DNA from: Anammoximicrobium sp032229885
GTDB lineage: Bacteria; Planctomycetota; Planctomycetia; Pirellulales; Pirellulaceae
Reading direction: 5' to 3'
Assembly: GCA_032229885.1 (NCBI GenBank)
Contig: JAVYAJ010000167.1
Span: forward strand, 1-14,539
DNA: 14,539 bases
A program made the position numbers and the translations under genes. The notes beneath the pieces are model-generated. The model had not been told where the DNA came from. It ran no database searches and was given only the letters and a program-made list of their open reading frames with translations. Below are positions 7,215 through 14,539 of this stretch, piece after piece (the first letter of the stretch is position 1; every line of letters starts with the position of its first letter).

Positions 7215-10200
7215 TTACTCGATCACGAACTCTCTGGTCGCCGTTGCGCCAGAGACCACATCGCGGGCGGTGAGCTTCCAAACGCCCAGTTTTTCGTTCA
7301 GGCTGAGGTTGATGGAACCGCGGCACGCGCCGTCTTTACCCAGCACGTTTCGGCAATAATGTCCGAGAACTTGGCCGTCCGGATCGACCACCTCCATCCG
7401 AAAGCAATGCGGCGACGGCTTGCCCGACGATGTCTCGACGTTGGCTTCGTAGGATAGCACATCGCCGCGGCGATAGACGTTCTTGTCCAAACGGACGGCG
7501 ACATCGTTGATCCGGTAGGGTACAAGCGCGAAGACTTGTGCGCGGGCTGGGGCGATGCTCGTCTTGATCTCCTGAACCTCGCCGTGATACCGGCCACCGC
7601 GGACATCGTAGACATGGGCGCGGCGCGGAAACGTAACAGTCGCTTCCTGCGGCGAAAGATCATTGACCCTGAAATAGTCTCTCAGGAAACACACATACTC
7701 GATATCGCCATTGCGAAACACGATCACCTCGGTGGCCTCCGGGTTCTGTCCGGCGGCGTTCCTGATCGAGACGCGCGGCTTCACACCGGCCGACGCCAGG
7801 ATGTCACCCAGCCTCTGAAGGATTGGCTTTTGGTCGCCCTTTGCTCTCAAGGCAAGATAGTCCATGAGGAAGCGATAGAAATAGACGGCTTGGCCCTTCC
7901 CGACCTGATGCGTTTTGGGCCCAGGTCCGAACCCGCCGAACAGATCTTCCAAAGGACTAGCCGGCAACGGCTTGCAGTGTTTGTCCGCGACGGCCGGGTT
8001 GATGTCGGCCAGCACCGCGCCGCCGCGATCGACGAACTGGCGGATCTTCGTCACTTCCGTCGGCGACATCGCCAGCACATGGGGAAGTACCAGGACTTTG
8101 TACTGGCCCTGCTCGAGCAGCCCCTCTTCGACCTGGGTGTCGGAGATGACGTCGTACTGCAGACCCAGGTCCTCGATGGCGTGGATGAACGCTTTTTGGG
8201 ATTCCACTTGATCGGTGGGGATCTTGGCGAGCGTCGCGGCGTGGACGGAGGCAGGCGAGTAATAGATGGCGATCGCGTCGTTTTCCCGATGGCTGTCCAG
8301 CAGCAGCTTACCGATGCCGCGCTTGATCTCGCGGATCTCGTCCGTGGCTTGGACGAAATAGGGAAGCGGCACCAGATCGGGCGTCAGAGCGGACGCTCCG
8401 CCAACGCCGACGGGGCAAAACCCTAACCAGTACCAAACGCTTTGCCCGCCGTGAAAAAGGATCCGCCAGGGCATGGCCCGGTTGAAGCGCTCGTTGAGGC
8501 CGTAGCGGCCGATCCAGCCACCGGCGAGCGTATTCGGGCGAGGCTGCTTCATCAGCGAACGGACGATCTCGACGGGCACATCGGTGTGACCCATTTCCCG
8601 CATCAAGTAGAGGCCGCACATATCGAGACGGCTCAATAGTTGCGACCAATCCATGCCGCGGAAGCTCGTGGCCGACTGTGGTTCGTTGAAGCCAACCGTG
8701 GCTTCGGGTTCGATCCTGCGGATCTCCGTCTTGCAGAAGACGTTTAACTTGGTGAACACGTTCTCCATGTACATGCGAAAATCAGCCCACTGGGCGTGCT
8801 TGTGTTCCTTACGTGCTTGTTCCAAGGTGATCGGTTGAATCTGCTCCCAGGACGGGTAGTCCGCGTCCCACTCTTTATTCAGCTCAGCCAGCGAACCATA
8901 GAGTCTCTCGAGGTGCTCCTGAAACCCCTTGGTGCAGCGGTCACAAAAACAGAACTCCTGCTCGCCCCTGGTCAACGCTCCCTGTATCGTGAGGTTATAC
9001 GCCGGCGCTCCGATGTCCCGGAGCAAAGGTACGACGCGCTGAATCGTCTCGACCAGCTCTGCGTGGTACTGAGGGTCTGTCAAGCACGGGTTGCGGATAT
9101 TGCCCTCGAGCTGCTCGGCGGAACCCCACGAGTTGAACGTCCCAAACAGGTAAGGCACGATCTGGAGATTGCCGCGCACCGAAGGGTTTGCATCGGCGCT
9201 CGAGAGGCGCAGGGACTGCACCGTGGGGAATTCGGCGTCCACACCCAACTCGCGAAACTGGCGCACGATCGAGTCCGCCATATAGTCGCTCCGCCCGTAG
9301 TCCGCCCACATCACGAAGAAGTAATCGTCTTTTCTCCGTGGGGCGGCGACCACCAATGACGCAGATCTTTTGGAAAGGATCTGTTGCCGGTCGCGCAGCA
9401 CGCATTTCACAGCCATCAACACGGACAGCGGCCGTTGGATCTCGAACGAGAACGCGACCCGGGCGCCCTCGGGTTCGATGTGCGTTTCGTCGACCAGTCT
9501 GCCGCAATTATCCCACAACTGGGCGGTCAAGCTCAGCCCTGCGGTTTCCGGCGCCTCGATGAAGGCCGTGCCGTGAAGCGTCTCGCCTGTCTTGTAGGCC
9601 GCCTTGTCGAGAACGATGTTTTCGATGCGGCAGCGAGCGCGCACGGCAAGCGGCGTCGAGCCCCAGTTGACCACCTTGCCATCTTCCTTCAACCACAGGT
9701 CGGCCAGATGGAGTCCGTCCTTGAGCGCCGGCAGCGCTAGTGTGAGTGCTTGCCGCCCTGGGATCACGTCCAACCGAGTGTCGGCCACGTGTTCCTCCTG
9801 GTTGTCCCTGTCGCGGACCACGAGCACGATATCGAGGTGACGAGACCTTGAGTTCTCGGCCCAAAGCCCGACCTTCAGTGCGTGCGGATTTGACGTCTCG
9901 CCCAAAGCCTCGATGCTGGTGATGTAGATGTCGGGCTCTTTGCGGCCCGCCCAGAGAACCGCTTTGGCCAGCAGGCTGTGATAATAGTCGTAGACAAAAG
10001 CATCCTGCCGGCCGTCGACATAGGGAGTGAGGCACAGATATGGACTGCCGCGCGATTGGCCGTAGGTGATCCTCACGACCCGTCCCTTGCCATACTCGCT
10101 CACACCGATCAAATCTTTGGGACTCACCTCACTCAGAACGGGCAGGACGGCAGTGGGAACGCCGCTCAAAATAAACGATCGCGCGTCGCTGACGGGCTTC

Positions 10201-10745
10201 TGCGTGAAGACGGCCTCGATGTCGTCGTATTTCCGTGGTTCGACGTAGACCAAGCCCGTGCCCGCCTTGACCTGCTCGAGGATCGCCGCTTTCTGTTCGG
10301 TCGAAAAAAGTTCCCACGACAGCTTGCCAATCATGATGACGTCGTATTTCTCGGCCAGACGTTCGCGTGCGATCGCCTCGATCGTCTCGGGAGTAGCCAA
10401 CACCGCCGCACGTTCTTGGCCGCACATTTCGTCAAAGTCTCGGGTCATCAGCGGCAGGTAGCTGATGTCTGCCCGCTGGGACAATTCCACGGTTTCGCGC
10501 TGCGACCAGGTGGGGGCGATCACCAGCGTTTTGAGCGTCTGGCGATAGTAGGGCTTCGCCCAAGCGATGTGCGGGGTTACGACCGTCCCCGGCAGCTTGT
10601 CATAGGCCATGTTGCGTTCGTAATCTTCGGGTTCGTCGGCGGCAGCGAGCGCACAGAGGCACACGGCCGCAAGAGCCACCGCCGACCGCGTCTTGCGACA
10701 GCGCCCCCAATTCCGATCCCAACCATGATTCATCGTCGACATCAT
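7215..10745 (-). CDS. Very large secreted GH42/beta-galactosidase-like protein
   Basis: The 1176-aa product (from ATG 10745) has a signal peptide: basic RCRKTR (15-20), hydrophobic SAVALAAVCLCALAA, cleavage after AAA (34-36). Residues 65-270 look like a ThuA/glutamine-amidotransferase-like Rossmann domain (YDVIMIGKLSWELF). Beta-rich segments follow to about 465. Residues 475-780 resemble the GH42 barrel, with a CFCDRC cysteine cluster (599-604) and then the family-typical YGSLAELNKEWD (616-627). Residues 880-935 (YKVLVLPHVLAMS, RGGAVLADINP) match the GH42 trimerisation fold, and the last 110 are beta-sandwich. The canonical Asn-Glu acid/base motif expected just before the cysteine cluster is not visible (IQGALTRGEQE instead), so activity is uncertain. 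GAGG precedes the adjacent ATGs at 10745 and 10742 by 4 and 7 nt; a longer GTG start (10814) would bury the signal peptide. No clear promoter was found. Confidence 0.88.
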   Translation of the reverse strand: MMSTMNHGWDRNWGRCRKTRSAVALAAVCLCALAAADEPEDYERNMAYDKLPGTVVTPHIAWAKPYYRQTLKTLVIAPTWSQRETVELSQRADISYLPLMTRDFDEMCGQERAAVLATPETIEAIARERLAEKYDVIMIGKLSWELFSTEQKAAILEQVKAGTGLVYVEPRKYDDIEAVFTQKPVSDARSFILSGVPTAVLPVLSEVSPKDLIGVSEYGKGRVVRITYGQSRGSPYLCLTPYVDGRQDAFVYDYYHSLLAKAVLWAGRKEPDIYITSIEALGETSNPHALKVGLWAENSRSRHLDIVLVVRDRDNQEEHVADTRLDVIPGRQALTLALPALKDGLHLADLWLKEDGKVVNWGSTPLAVRARCRIENIVLDKAAYKTGETLHGTAFIEAPETAGLSLTAQLWDNCGRLVDETHIEPEGARVAFSFEIQRPLSVLMAVKCVLRDRQQILSKRSASLVVAAPRRKDDYFFVMWADYGRSDYMADSIVRQFRELGVDAEFPTVQSLRLSSADANPSVRGNLQIVPYLFGTFNSWGSAEQLEGNIRNPCLTDPQYHAELVETIQRVVPLLRDIGAPAYNLTIQGALTRGEQEFCFCDRCTKGFQEHLERLYGSLAELNKEWDADYPSWEQIQPITLEQARKEHKHAQWADFRMYMENVFTKLNVFCKTEIRRIEPEATVGFNEPQSATSFRGMDWSQLLSRLDMCGLYLMREMGHTDVPVEIVRSLMKQPRPNTLAGGWIGRYGLNERFNRAMPWRILFHGGQSVWYWLGFCPVGVGGASALTPDLVPLPYFVQATDEIREIKRGIGKLLLDSHRENDAIAIYYSPASVHAATLAKIPTDQVESQKAFIHAIEDLGLQYDVISDTQVEEGLLEQGQYKVLVLPHVLAMSPTEVTKIRQFVDRGGAVLADINPAVADKHCKPLPASPLEDLFGGFGPGPKTHQVGKGQAVYFYRFLMDYLALRAKGDQKPILQRLGDILASAGVKPRVSIRNAAGQNPEATEVIVFRNGDIEYVCFLRDYFRVNDLSPQEATVTFPRRAHVYDVRGGRYHGEVQEIKTSIAPARAQVFALVPYRINDVAVRLDKNVYRRGDVLSYEANVETSSGKPSPHCFRMEVVDPDGQVLGHYCRNVLGKDGACRGSINLSLNEKLGVWKLTARDVVSGATATREFVIE

Positions 10746-11206
10746 CGCGCCTCGAGTATGGTGAGTGGTGAGTGTCCACACGATTGTTGCTCTTGTTGCC
10801 CCCATCGAAGCCACTGGGCAAGCATTCTGAAGAATCTCTCCGCCATTCTACTTGGAGCGAGTTGTTCGTGCGCCTGTGCATGGCAGACGCGTGTCGCAAT
10901 CGCCGACCGGCCAACAGCCTGCGCGACAGCGACCATCGCGTGCGACGGCAACAGATGCCAAGAGAGCAGCGCGGCGTCAAGGCTGCATATTGAGGGGGCG
11001 CCGCGATTGCCAGGCCGCCCGAATTCCGTGCTCTGGAGAGTGCGACAACACGAAAATGATGATTGGACAACGCACGAGTGTCGCAAATCGGAATTGATGG
11101 GACATGGAAAGGGAAGTCGTCCCAGATTACCAGAACAACGATCTGGGCCGCGATATATGGCAATCGAAATGGCTGGACAACGAGCGCGAGACAGTGAGCC
11201 GCCCTG

Positions 11207-11232
11207 GACGGACGCGCTCTGGCGCGTCCGTC
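11207..11232. repeat. REP-like perfect hairpin, first of a pair
   Basis: GACGGACGCGC (11207-11217), loop TCTG, GCGCGTCCGTC (11222-11232). The perfect 11-bp stem with a 4-nt loop is the strongest hairpin in the window. No T-tract follows on either strand. Its position beside a second, different hairpin is typical of paired REP/BIME elements. Confidence 0.8.
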
Positions 11233-11239
11233 TAGTTAC

Positions 11240-11259
11240 GGCCACGACGGAGCGTGGCC
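11240..11259. repeat. REP-like perfect hairpin, second of a pair
   Basis: GGCCACG (11240-11246), loop ACGGAG, CGTGGCC (11253-11259). The perfect 7-bp stem starts 7 nt after the first hairpin. I have an unverified memory of the GGCCACGACGGAGCGTGGCC type as a recurrent intergenic word in planctomycete genomes. Confidence 0.75.
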
Positions 11260-11778
11260 CTCCAACGCTGCACACGCCTCCAACGAGCGCATTTCGGCTG
11301 ACAAGCTAGTTAGAAACCAATCGCTGTGGACGCAAATCCCGACTCGTGATACTGCGCAGACTGGCGAAAGTTTGGCTGTAGTGACCGGCCAATTGTGATT
11401 TGCGACACTAGATCGAACCGCGGCAATCGGCAGGGGGATCGGATAGCGCAACCTCGCACCGCTGAACCACGGCGACACGCCTATTTTTATCGCCACCACG
11501 GTTGGGTTTATTTGCCAGTGCCGCGTTGAGCAGTATTGTGGTCAAGCCACATTTTCCGCGTGCCCGCGTGAAGGCTTTCTGGTGACGAGCGATGCTTCGG
11601 TGGTGGGCAGGGCTTTGCGAATTGAGGTTGGGGCGTGATCTAGCGCGCAGTGTCTCGGAGAAAACGCACGGCGGAGAATCTTTCAGGCCTAGCGTGACAA
11701 TGAGCGGTTGCGCGAGGGACTTGCTCGAACATCGAGGCGGTACGCCCGCGAGCCGCCGGTCGGAAGCGCAGAATATCG

Positions 11779-11799
11779 CCCGGCGTCCGTGACGCCGGG
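11779..11799 (-). terminator. Probable terminator of rpsR
   Basis: CCCGGCGTC and GACGCCGGG form a perfect 9-bp stem around a 3-nt loop, beginning 20 nt after the rpsR stop codon. On the minus strand it is followed by CGATATTCT, which is only weakly T-rich. The placement is right for an intrinsic terminator but the tail is poor. Confidence 0.55.
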
Positions 11800-11819
11800 T
11801 CATGCGCCGACCGGGGCGA

Positions 11820-12098
11820 TCACTCGCCGACGTACGGCAGCAGCGCCATGAAACGGGCGCGCTTGATCGCTTCGGTCACCGCGTGCTGGCTGGCAGCCGA
11901 ACAGCCCGTCTTGCGGCGGCTGACGATCCGGCCGTGGCGGTTGACGAGCTTTTTCAACAGTTCGACGTCTTTGTAGTCCACGTACATCGGGCGCGGCCGC
12001 TTGCCATCGACGAACAAAGGATCCTTTTTCTTTGTTCGCACGCGAGACTTCATCCGCTTTCGCGGCTTCACAGGCTTGCCTTTTTGCATCGGTCGCAT
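11820..12098 (-). CDS. rpsR: 30S ribosomal protein bS18
   Basis: bS18 sits on the platform of the small ribosomal subunit as a partner of bS6. The 92-aa product has a basic, lysine/arginine-rich N-terminus (1-37) and then the conserved core: VDYKDVELLKKLV (40-52), the glycine turn GRIVSRRKTG (56-65) and the hallmark EAIKRARFMALLPY (76-89), matching AIKRARYLSLLPY of E. coli S18. The N-terminal cysteines of zinc-binding S18 types are absent. The ATG at 12098 is chosen because GAGG (12114-12111) lies upstream, although the 12-nt spacing is long; the ATG at 12089 would be further away. In many bacteria rpsR lies between rpsF/ssb and rplI. Here it stands alone, with its own terminator-like hairpin and a divergent neighbour. 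Confidence 0.95.
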   Translation of the reverse strand: MRPMQKGKPVKPRKRMKSRVRTKKKDPLFVDGKRPRPMYVDYKDVELLKKLVNRHGRIVSRRKTGCSAASQHAVTEAIKRARFMALLPYVGE

Positions 12099-12174
12099 CA
12101 GTGCACTTAACCTCAATACAATTATGTACTTGCAACTTGTTACGGCGCCGTCGAACTCTTCGGGCAAAGGGGCA

Positions 12175-12202
12175 ATTCTACGCGAAAACGGCTGCAATGC
12201 AA
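12175..12202 (-). promoter_or_regulatory. Candidate promoter of rpsR
   Basis: On the minus strand TTGCAT (12202-12197), a 16-nt spacer and TAGAAT (12180-12175, five of six) lie about 77 nt upstream of the rpsR start. The -35 is weak. The roughly 70-nt leader contains a self-complementary GGCGCC. I cannot show an autoregulatory fold. Confidence 0.4.
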
Positions 12203-12353
12203 GGCCGGCTACGTTGTTCACGGGTTTGGTTTCGCCGTTTCGCCTCGGATTTGGGGATGGACGCAATAGACCGGGAGCACGGCTGTGATGTGCGGGCCGG
12301 GCTGAGAGCATAGCCGGGGGCGTCGATCGTCGGGCCGCCGACTCGCACCGTTT

Positions 12354-12382
12354 TTGAACATCGGAGTGTTCCGTTGTACAAT
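12354..12382 (+). promoter_or_regulatory. Probable promoter of the propeller/methyltransferase gene
   Basis: TTGAAC (12354-12359) and TACAAT (12377-12382, five of six) are separated by the ideal 17 bp. Initiation near 12389 gives a leader of about 73 nt before the ATG at 12462. It is divergent from the rpsR promoter, about 150 bp apart. Confidence 0.6.
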
Positions 12383-12461
12383 GGTCACCCTGCGATGGTA
12401 TCGGAATATGGCGTCAGCCCGCGACGCAAAGACTTGCCAGGCAAATCGACGACAGGAGATC

Positions 12462-14539
12462 ATGGGAATGCTCGATAAACGAACGGACCGAATCCGCATC
12501 ACAAGAGACAGCCCGAGCGAACGCCGACCTGCGTTACATCTTTGGGCAGGCATCGTCTTGCTCGGGCTGGCAGCCCGTTCGATCGGACGCGCGGCGGATT
12601 GGCCTACTTATCAAGGCAACGCCGAACGCAACGCGACGACATCCGAGCGTCTGTCACTGCCGCTGTCACTGACTTGGGTACACGAGCCGCGGGTTGCGCC
12701 CGAACCGACGTGGCCGCCGCCGGCCCATCAAGATTTCTGGCATCGCGAGACGAACCTCGCCTCGCGCGTCGACTTTGATCTTGCCTATCATGTCGCCGTG
12801 GCAGGCGATGCGTTGGTGTACAGCTCGCCGGCCGAGCACGCGGTCCATTGCCTGGACATCGCCACGGGCGGCGTGCGTTGGTCGTTCTTTGCCGAAGGGC
12901 CCGTTCGCATGGCGCCGACGATCGACGGCGACAAGCTGTATTTCGGCGCGGATGACGGGAACGTGTACTGTCTGCGATTGGTCGATGGCCAGCAGGTGTG
13001 GACCTATCGGCCCTCGAACGTGGATCGACGCCTGCCGGGCAACGGGCACATGATCTCGATGTGGCCCGTCCGCACCGGCTTGGTGGTCGAGGGAACGACC
13101 GTGTACGGCGGCGCCGGACTGTTTCCCGAACACGACGTGTACGTATTCGCGTTGGATACACAAACCGGCGTCGAGCGTTGGAAACGCACGATCTCGCAGC
13201 CTGCGCAGGGCTATCCGGCCGCGAGCGATGGCCGACTGTGGATTCCCAGCGGCCGCACCGGCGTGACGGCGGTTCGGCTCGAGGACGGCAAGGACGATGG
13301 TTCGATCCAGTCGTGCGGCTCGTACGTGGTCGCCACGCGCGGCTATACGATCTGCGAGAACAGCCGCTATCAACGGGGTTTGTTGATTCAGGGAGCGCTG
13401 AGCCACCCCGCGCATTTCGTGGCGATTCAGGGCGAAACGGCGTATTTTCAGGGGCCTCGCGAAAGCTGTGCCGTGAACCTCGCGCCGTATGTACAGGCCG
13501 AAGTCCAGCTCGGCGCATTGCGGGCGCGGGCCAAGAAGATCTCGGACGAGCTGGACAAGCTCGGCACGCGGGACAAGGACAGATCGGCGCATCTTCGGCA
13601 GGATCTGGACGCGCTACGGGCGCCGACCGCCGAACTCGAAGCTCGGCTTGCCCGCACGTATGTCTGGCGCAGCAGAGACACGACCGCGTTCTCGTTCCTG
13701 ATGGCGGGCGACACACTGTTTTGCGGTCATCAAGACTGTGTGACGGCCGTTCGGGCCGACAGCGGCGACGAAATCTGGCGCGCCGACGTCGCGGGGCGCG
13801 CATACAGTCTGGCGGTCGCCCAGGGGCGGCTGTTCGTCTCGACCGATGGCGGCCAGATCTACTGCTTCGAACCCGACGCGCCCGCGACGGCGCACGTGGC
13901 AAAGAGTCCCGATCTTCAGCCCGTCTGTCCGCCCAGCGAGTTCGACGGGCTGTACGCGTCGGCCGCCGAAGCAATCGCCAGTCAGACCGGAATTCGACGC
14001 GGCTACGCGCTGGTGCTCGATTTTGGCGAGGGGCGCTTGGCGCGCGAGTTGGCGCAGCGCACCGATCTGCGGATCGTGGGTGTCGAGGCGGACGCGGCCA
14101 AGGCCGCCGCGGCCCGCCGCGCGGTGGGACGGGCAGGCCTGCTGGGCCGGGTCACGGTGCATCATGTGCCGGCTGGGCCACTGCCTTACACCAAATACTT
14201 TGCCAACTTGATCGTCTCGGACGCCGCGGTCGTCTCGGGCGAGCTGCCGACGGACTGGTCGGAAATCCAGCGTGTGCTGCGCCCGTACGGCGGGGTCGCG
14301 ATGCTCGGCGGTCCGCGGCTGGCGCCCGCCGCCGCCGCCGCACAGACGCTTCGCCAGGCGGAGCTCGACGGCGCGAAGGTTGTCACCGAGCAGGGCGCCT
14401 GGGTCACGCTGCAGCGCGGACCGCTGGCCGGTGCAGGCGAGTGGACTCATCAGTACGCCAACCCGGCGGGCACCGCGTCTAGCGGCGACGTGCTGGTGGG
14501 CGGCGAGCTGGACCCGCTCTGGTTTGGCGAGCCCGGCCC
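12462..14539 (+). CDS. Secreted PQQ-like beta-propeller protein with an inserted methyltransferase domain (3' end outside the window)
   Basis: The frame is open for 692 codons to the window edge. A basic N-terminus precedes a hydrophobic segment (24-38) and a likely signal cleavage near residue 45, followed by DWPTYQGNAERNATT (46-60), the usual opening of PQQ-like propellers. Blade motifs recur: DIATGGVRW (132-140), LVDGQQVW (173-180), DTQTGVERW (232-240), DSGDEIW (433-439). Residues about 345-400 form a charged, helical, coiled-coil-like insert. At 510-640 lies a class I SAM-methyltransferase fold: VLDFGEGRLA (518-527), IVGVEAD (538-544), NLIVSDA (582-588), RVLRPYGG (604-611). At 659-692 a propeller-opening signature returns (YANPAGTASSGD), so a second propeller probably follows. 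AGGAG at 12454-12458 is 3 nt from this ATG and 9 nt from ATG 12468, which may be the true start. Substrate is unknown; PQQ binding is not implied. Confidence 0.88.
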   Translation, partial: MGMLDKRTDRIRITRDSPSERRPALHLWAGIVLLGLAARSIGRAADWPTYQGNAERNATTSERLSLPLSLTWVHEPRVAPEPTWPPPAHQDFWHRETNLASRVDFDLAYHVAVAGDALVYSSPAEHAVHCLDIATGGVRWSFFAEGPVRMAPTIDGDKLYFGADDGNVYCLRLVDGQQVWTYRPSNVDRRLPGNGHMISMWPVRTGLVVEGTTVYGGAGLFPEHDVYVFALDTQTGVERWKRTISQPAQGYPAASDGRLWIPSGRTGVTAVRLEDGKDDGSIQSCGSYVVATRGYTICENSRYQRGLLIQGALSHPAHFVAIQGETAYFQGPRESCAVNLAPYVQAEVQLGALRARAKKISDELDKLGTRDKDRSAHLRQDLDALRAPTAELEARLARTYVWRSRDTTAFSFLMAGDTLFCGHQDCVTAVRADSGDEIWRADVAGRAYSLAVAQGRLFVSTDGGQIYCFEPDAPATAHVAKSPDLQPVCPPSEFDGLYASAAEAIASQTGIRRGYALVLDFGEGRLARELAQRTDLRIVGVEADAAKAAAARRAVGRAGLLGRVTVHHVPAGPLPYTKYFANLIVSDAAVVSGELPTDWSEIQRVLRPYGGVAMLGGPRLAPAAAAAQTLRQAELDGAKVVTEQGAWVTLQRGPLAGAGEWTHQYANPAGTASSGDVLVGGELDPLWFGEPG

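Larger units (their letters stand above)
11077..11409. repeat. Widely spaced 20-bp inverted repeat
   Basis: The left arm at 11077-11096 is AGTGTCGCAAATCGGAATTG. The right arm at 11390-11409 is its inverse complement except for two adjacent bases, so 18 of 20 match. The arms enclose 293 nt that contain the double hairpin at 11207-11259. The similarity stops abruptly outside the 20 bp. There is no transposase gene between the arms. Confidence 0.75.
10746..11778. other. Roughly 1-kb gap without a gene, rich in inverted repeats
   Basis: No frame on either strand resembles a family or has a ribosome-binding site. A doubled heptamer GGTGAGT lies at 10760-10773, just upstream of the GH42-like start. 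A hairpin CCCAGAT/ATCTGGG with a 13-nt loop lies at 11121-11147. Two perfect hairpins (11207-11259) and a widely spaced 20-bp inverted repeat (11077-11096 with 11390-11409) are listed separately. A short + strand frame of 43 codons (11104-11235) begins MEREVVPDYQNN and stops inside the first hairpin. It is probably accidental. Confidence 0.5.

Noticed and set aside
11104..11235. 43-codon + strand ORF (MEREVVPDYQNN...)
   Set aside because: There is no Shine-Dalgarno at a workable distance, and its last codons are made of the REP-like hairpin, so it is most likely accidental.
11392..11425. tRNA T-loop-like GGTTCGATC on the minus strand
   Set aside because: The flanking bases do not form a T-stem, and no acceptor, D or anticodon arms can be found.
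11408..11803. 131-aa minus-strand frame with a P-loop-like RARGKCGLTT
   Set aside because: The motif is not a proper Walker A (GxxxxGK[ST]). There is no ribosome-binding site, no other ATPase motif, and the start lies beside the rpsR terminator hairpin.
12998..14482. 494-aa + strand frame and 456-aa minus-strand frame over the propeller gene
   Set aside because: Both are Arg/Gly-rich shadows. The frame starting at 12462 stays open to the window edge and carries all domain motifs.

Overview
The window looks like a piece of a planctomycete chromosome, probably of the Pirellulales type. This is inferred from gene content rather than from a phylogenetic marker. The evidence is high GC, long intergenic gaps, several very large secreted proteins with Sec signal peptides, a carbohydrate-active gene set, and a secreted PQQ-like beta-propeller protein with a methyltransferase inserted in it, an architecture I associate with planctomycetes.

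Layout, left to right. Positions 1-729 are a non-coding leader rich in 9-nt-periodic and palindromic repeats, ending in a good sigma70-type promoter (TATAAT at 622-627). Positions 730-2115 (+) encode an NADP-type glutamate dehydrogenase (gdhA). Positions 2116-2663 are a gap with a 13-bp x3 tandem repeat, a possible broken ORF and a promoter. Positions 2664-4652 (+) encode a secreted acetyl-xylan-esterase-like alpha/beta hydrolase whose second half looks like a degenerate copy of the fold. Positions 4653-4997 separate convergent genes and hold hairpins plus an orphan promoter pointing into the next gene antisense. Positions 4998-6512 (-) encode a secreted protein I do not recognise, possibly glycoside-hydrolase-like. 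Positions 6513-7214 hold no convincing gene. Positions 7215-10745 (-) encode a secreted 1176-aa GH42/beta-galactosidase-like protein. Positions 10746-11819 are about 1 kb without a gene, carrying REP-like double hairpins and a separated 20-bp inverted repeat. Positions 11820-12098 (-) encode a solitary ribosomal protein bS18 (rpsR) with its own terminator and probable promoter. Positions 12462-14539 (+, cut by the window end) encode the propeller/methyltransferase chimera.

How the genes fit together. gdhA (ammonium assimilation) and rpsR (ribosome) are housekeeping genes that appear to be transcribed singly. The three middle genes all encode exported proteins with carbohydrate-hydrolase affinities and may contribute to breakdown of complex polysaccharides. 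They are not one operon: one lies on the + strand and two on the - strand, separated by a 702-nt gap. The two minus-strand genes look less GC-rich in sampled lines than the esterase or propeller genes, so they may have arrived separately.

The most unusual objects are the propeller/methyltransferase chimera, the hydrolase with a nucleophile-less second domain, the GH42-like protein lacking a visible canonical acid/base motif, and the intergenic repeats. I found no CRISPR array, tRNA, rRNA, phage gene or recognisable transposase.
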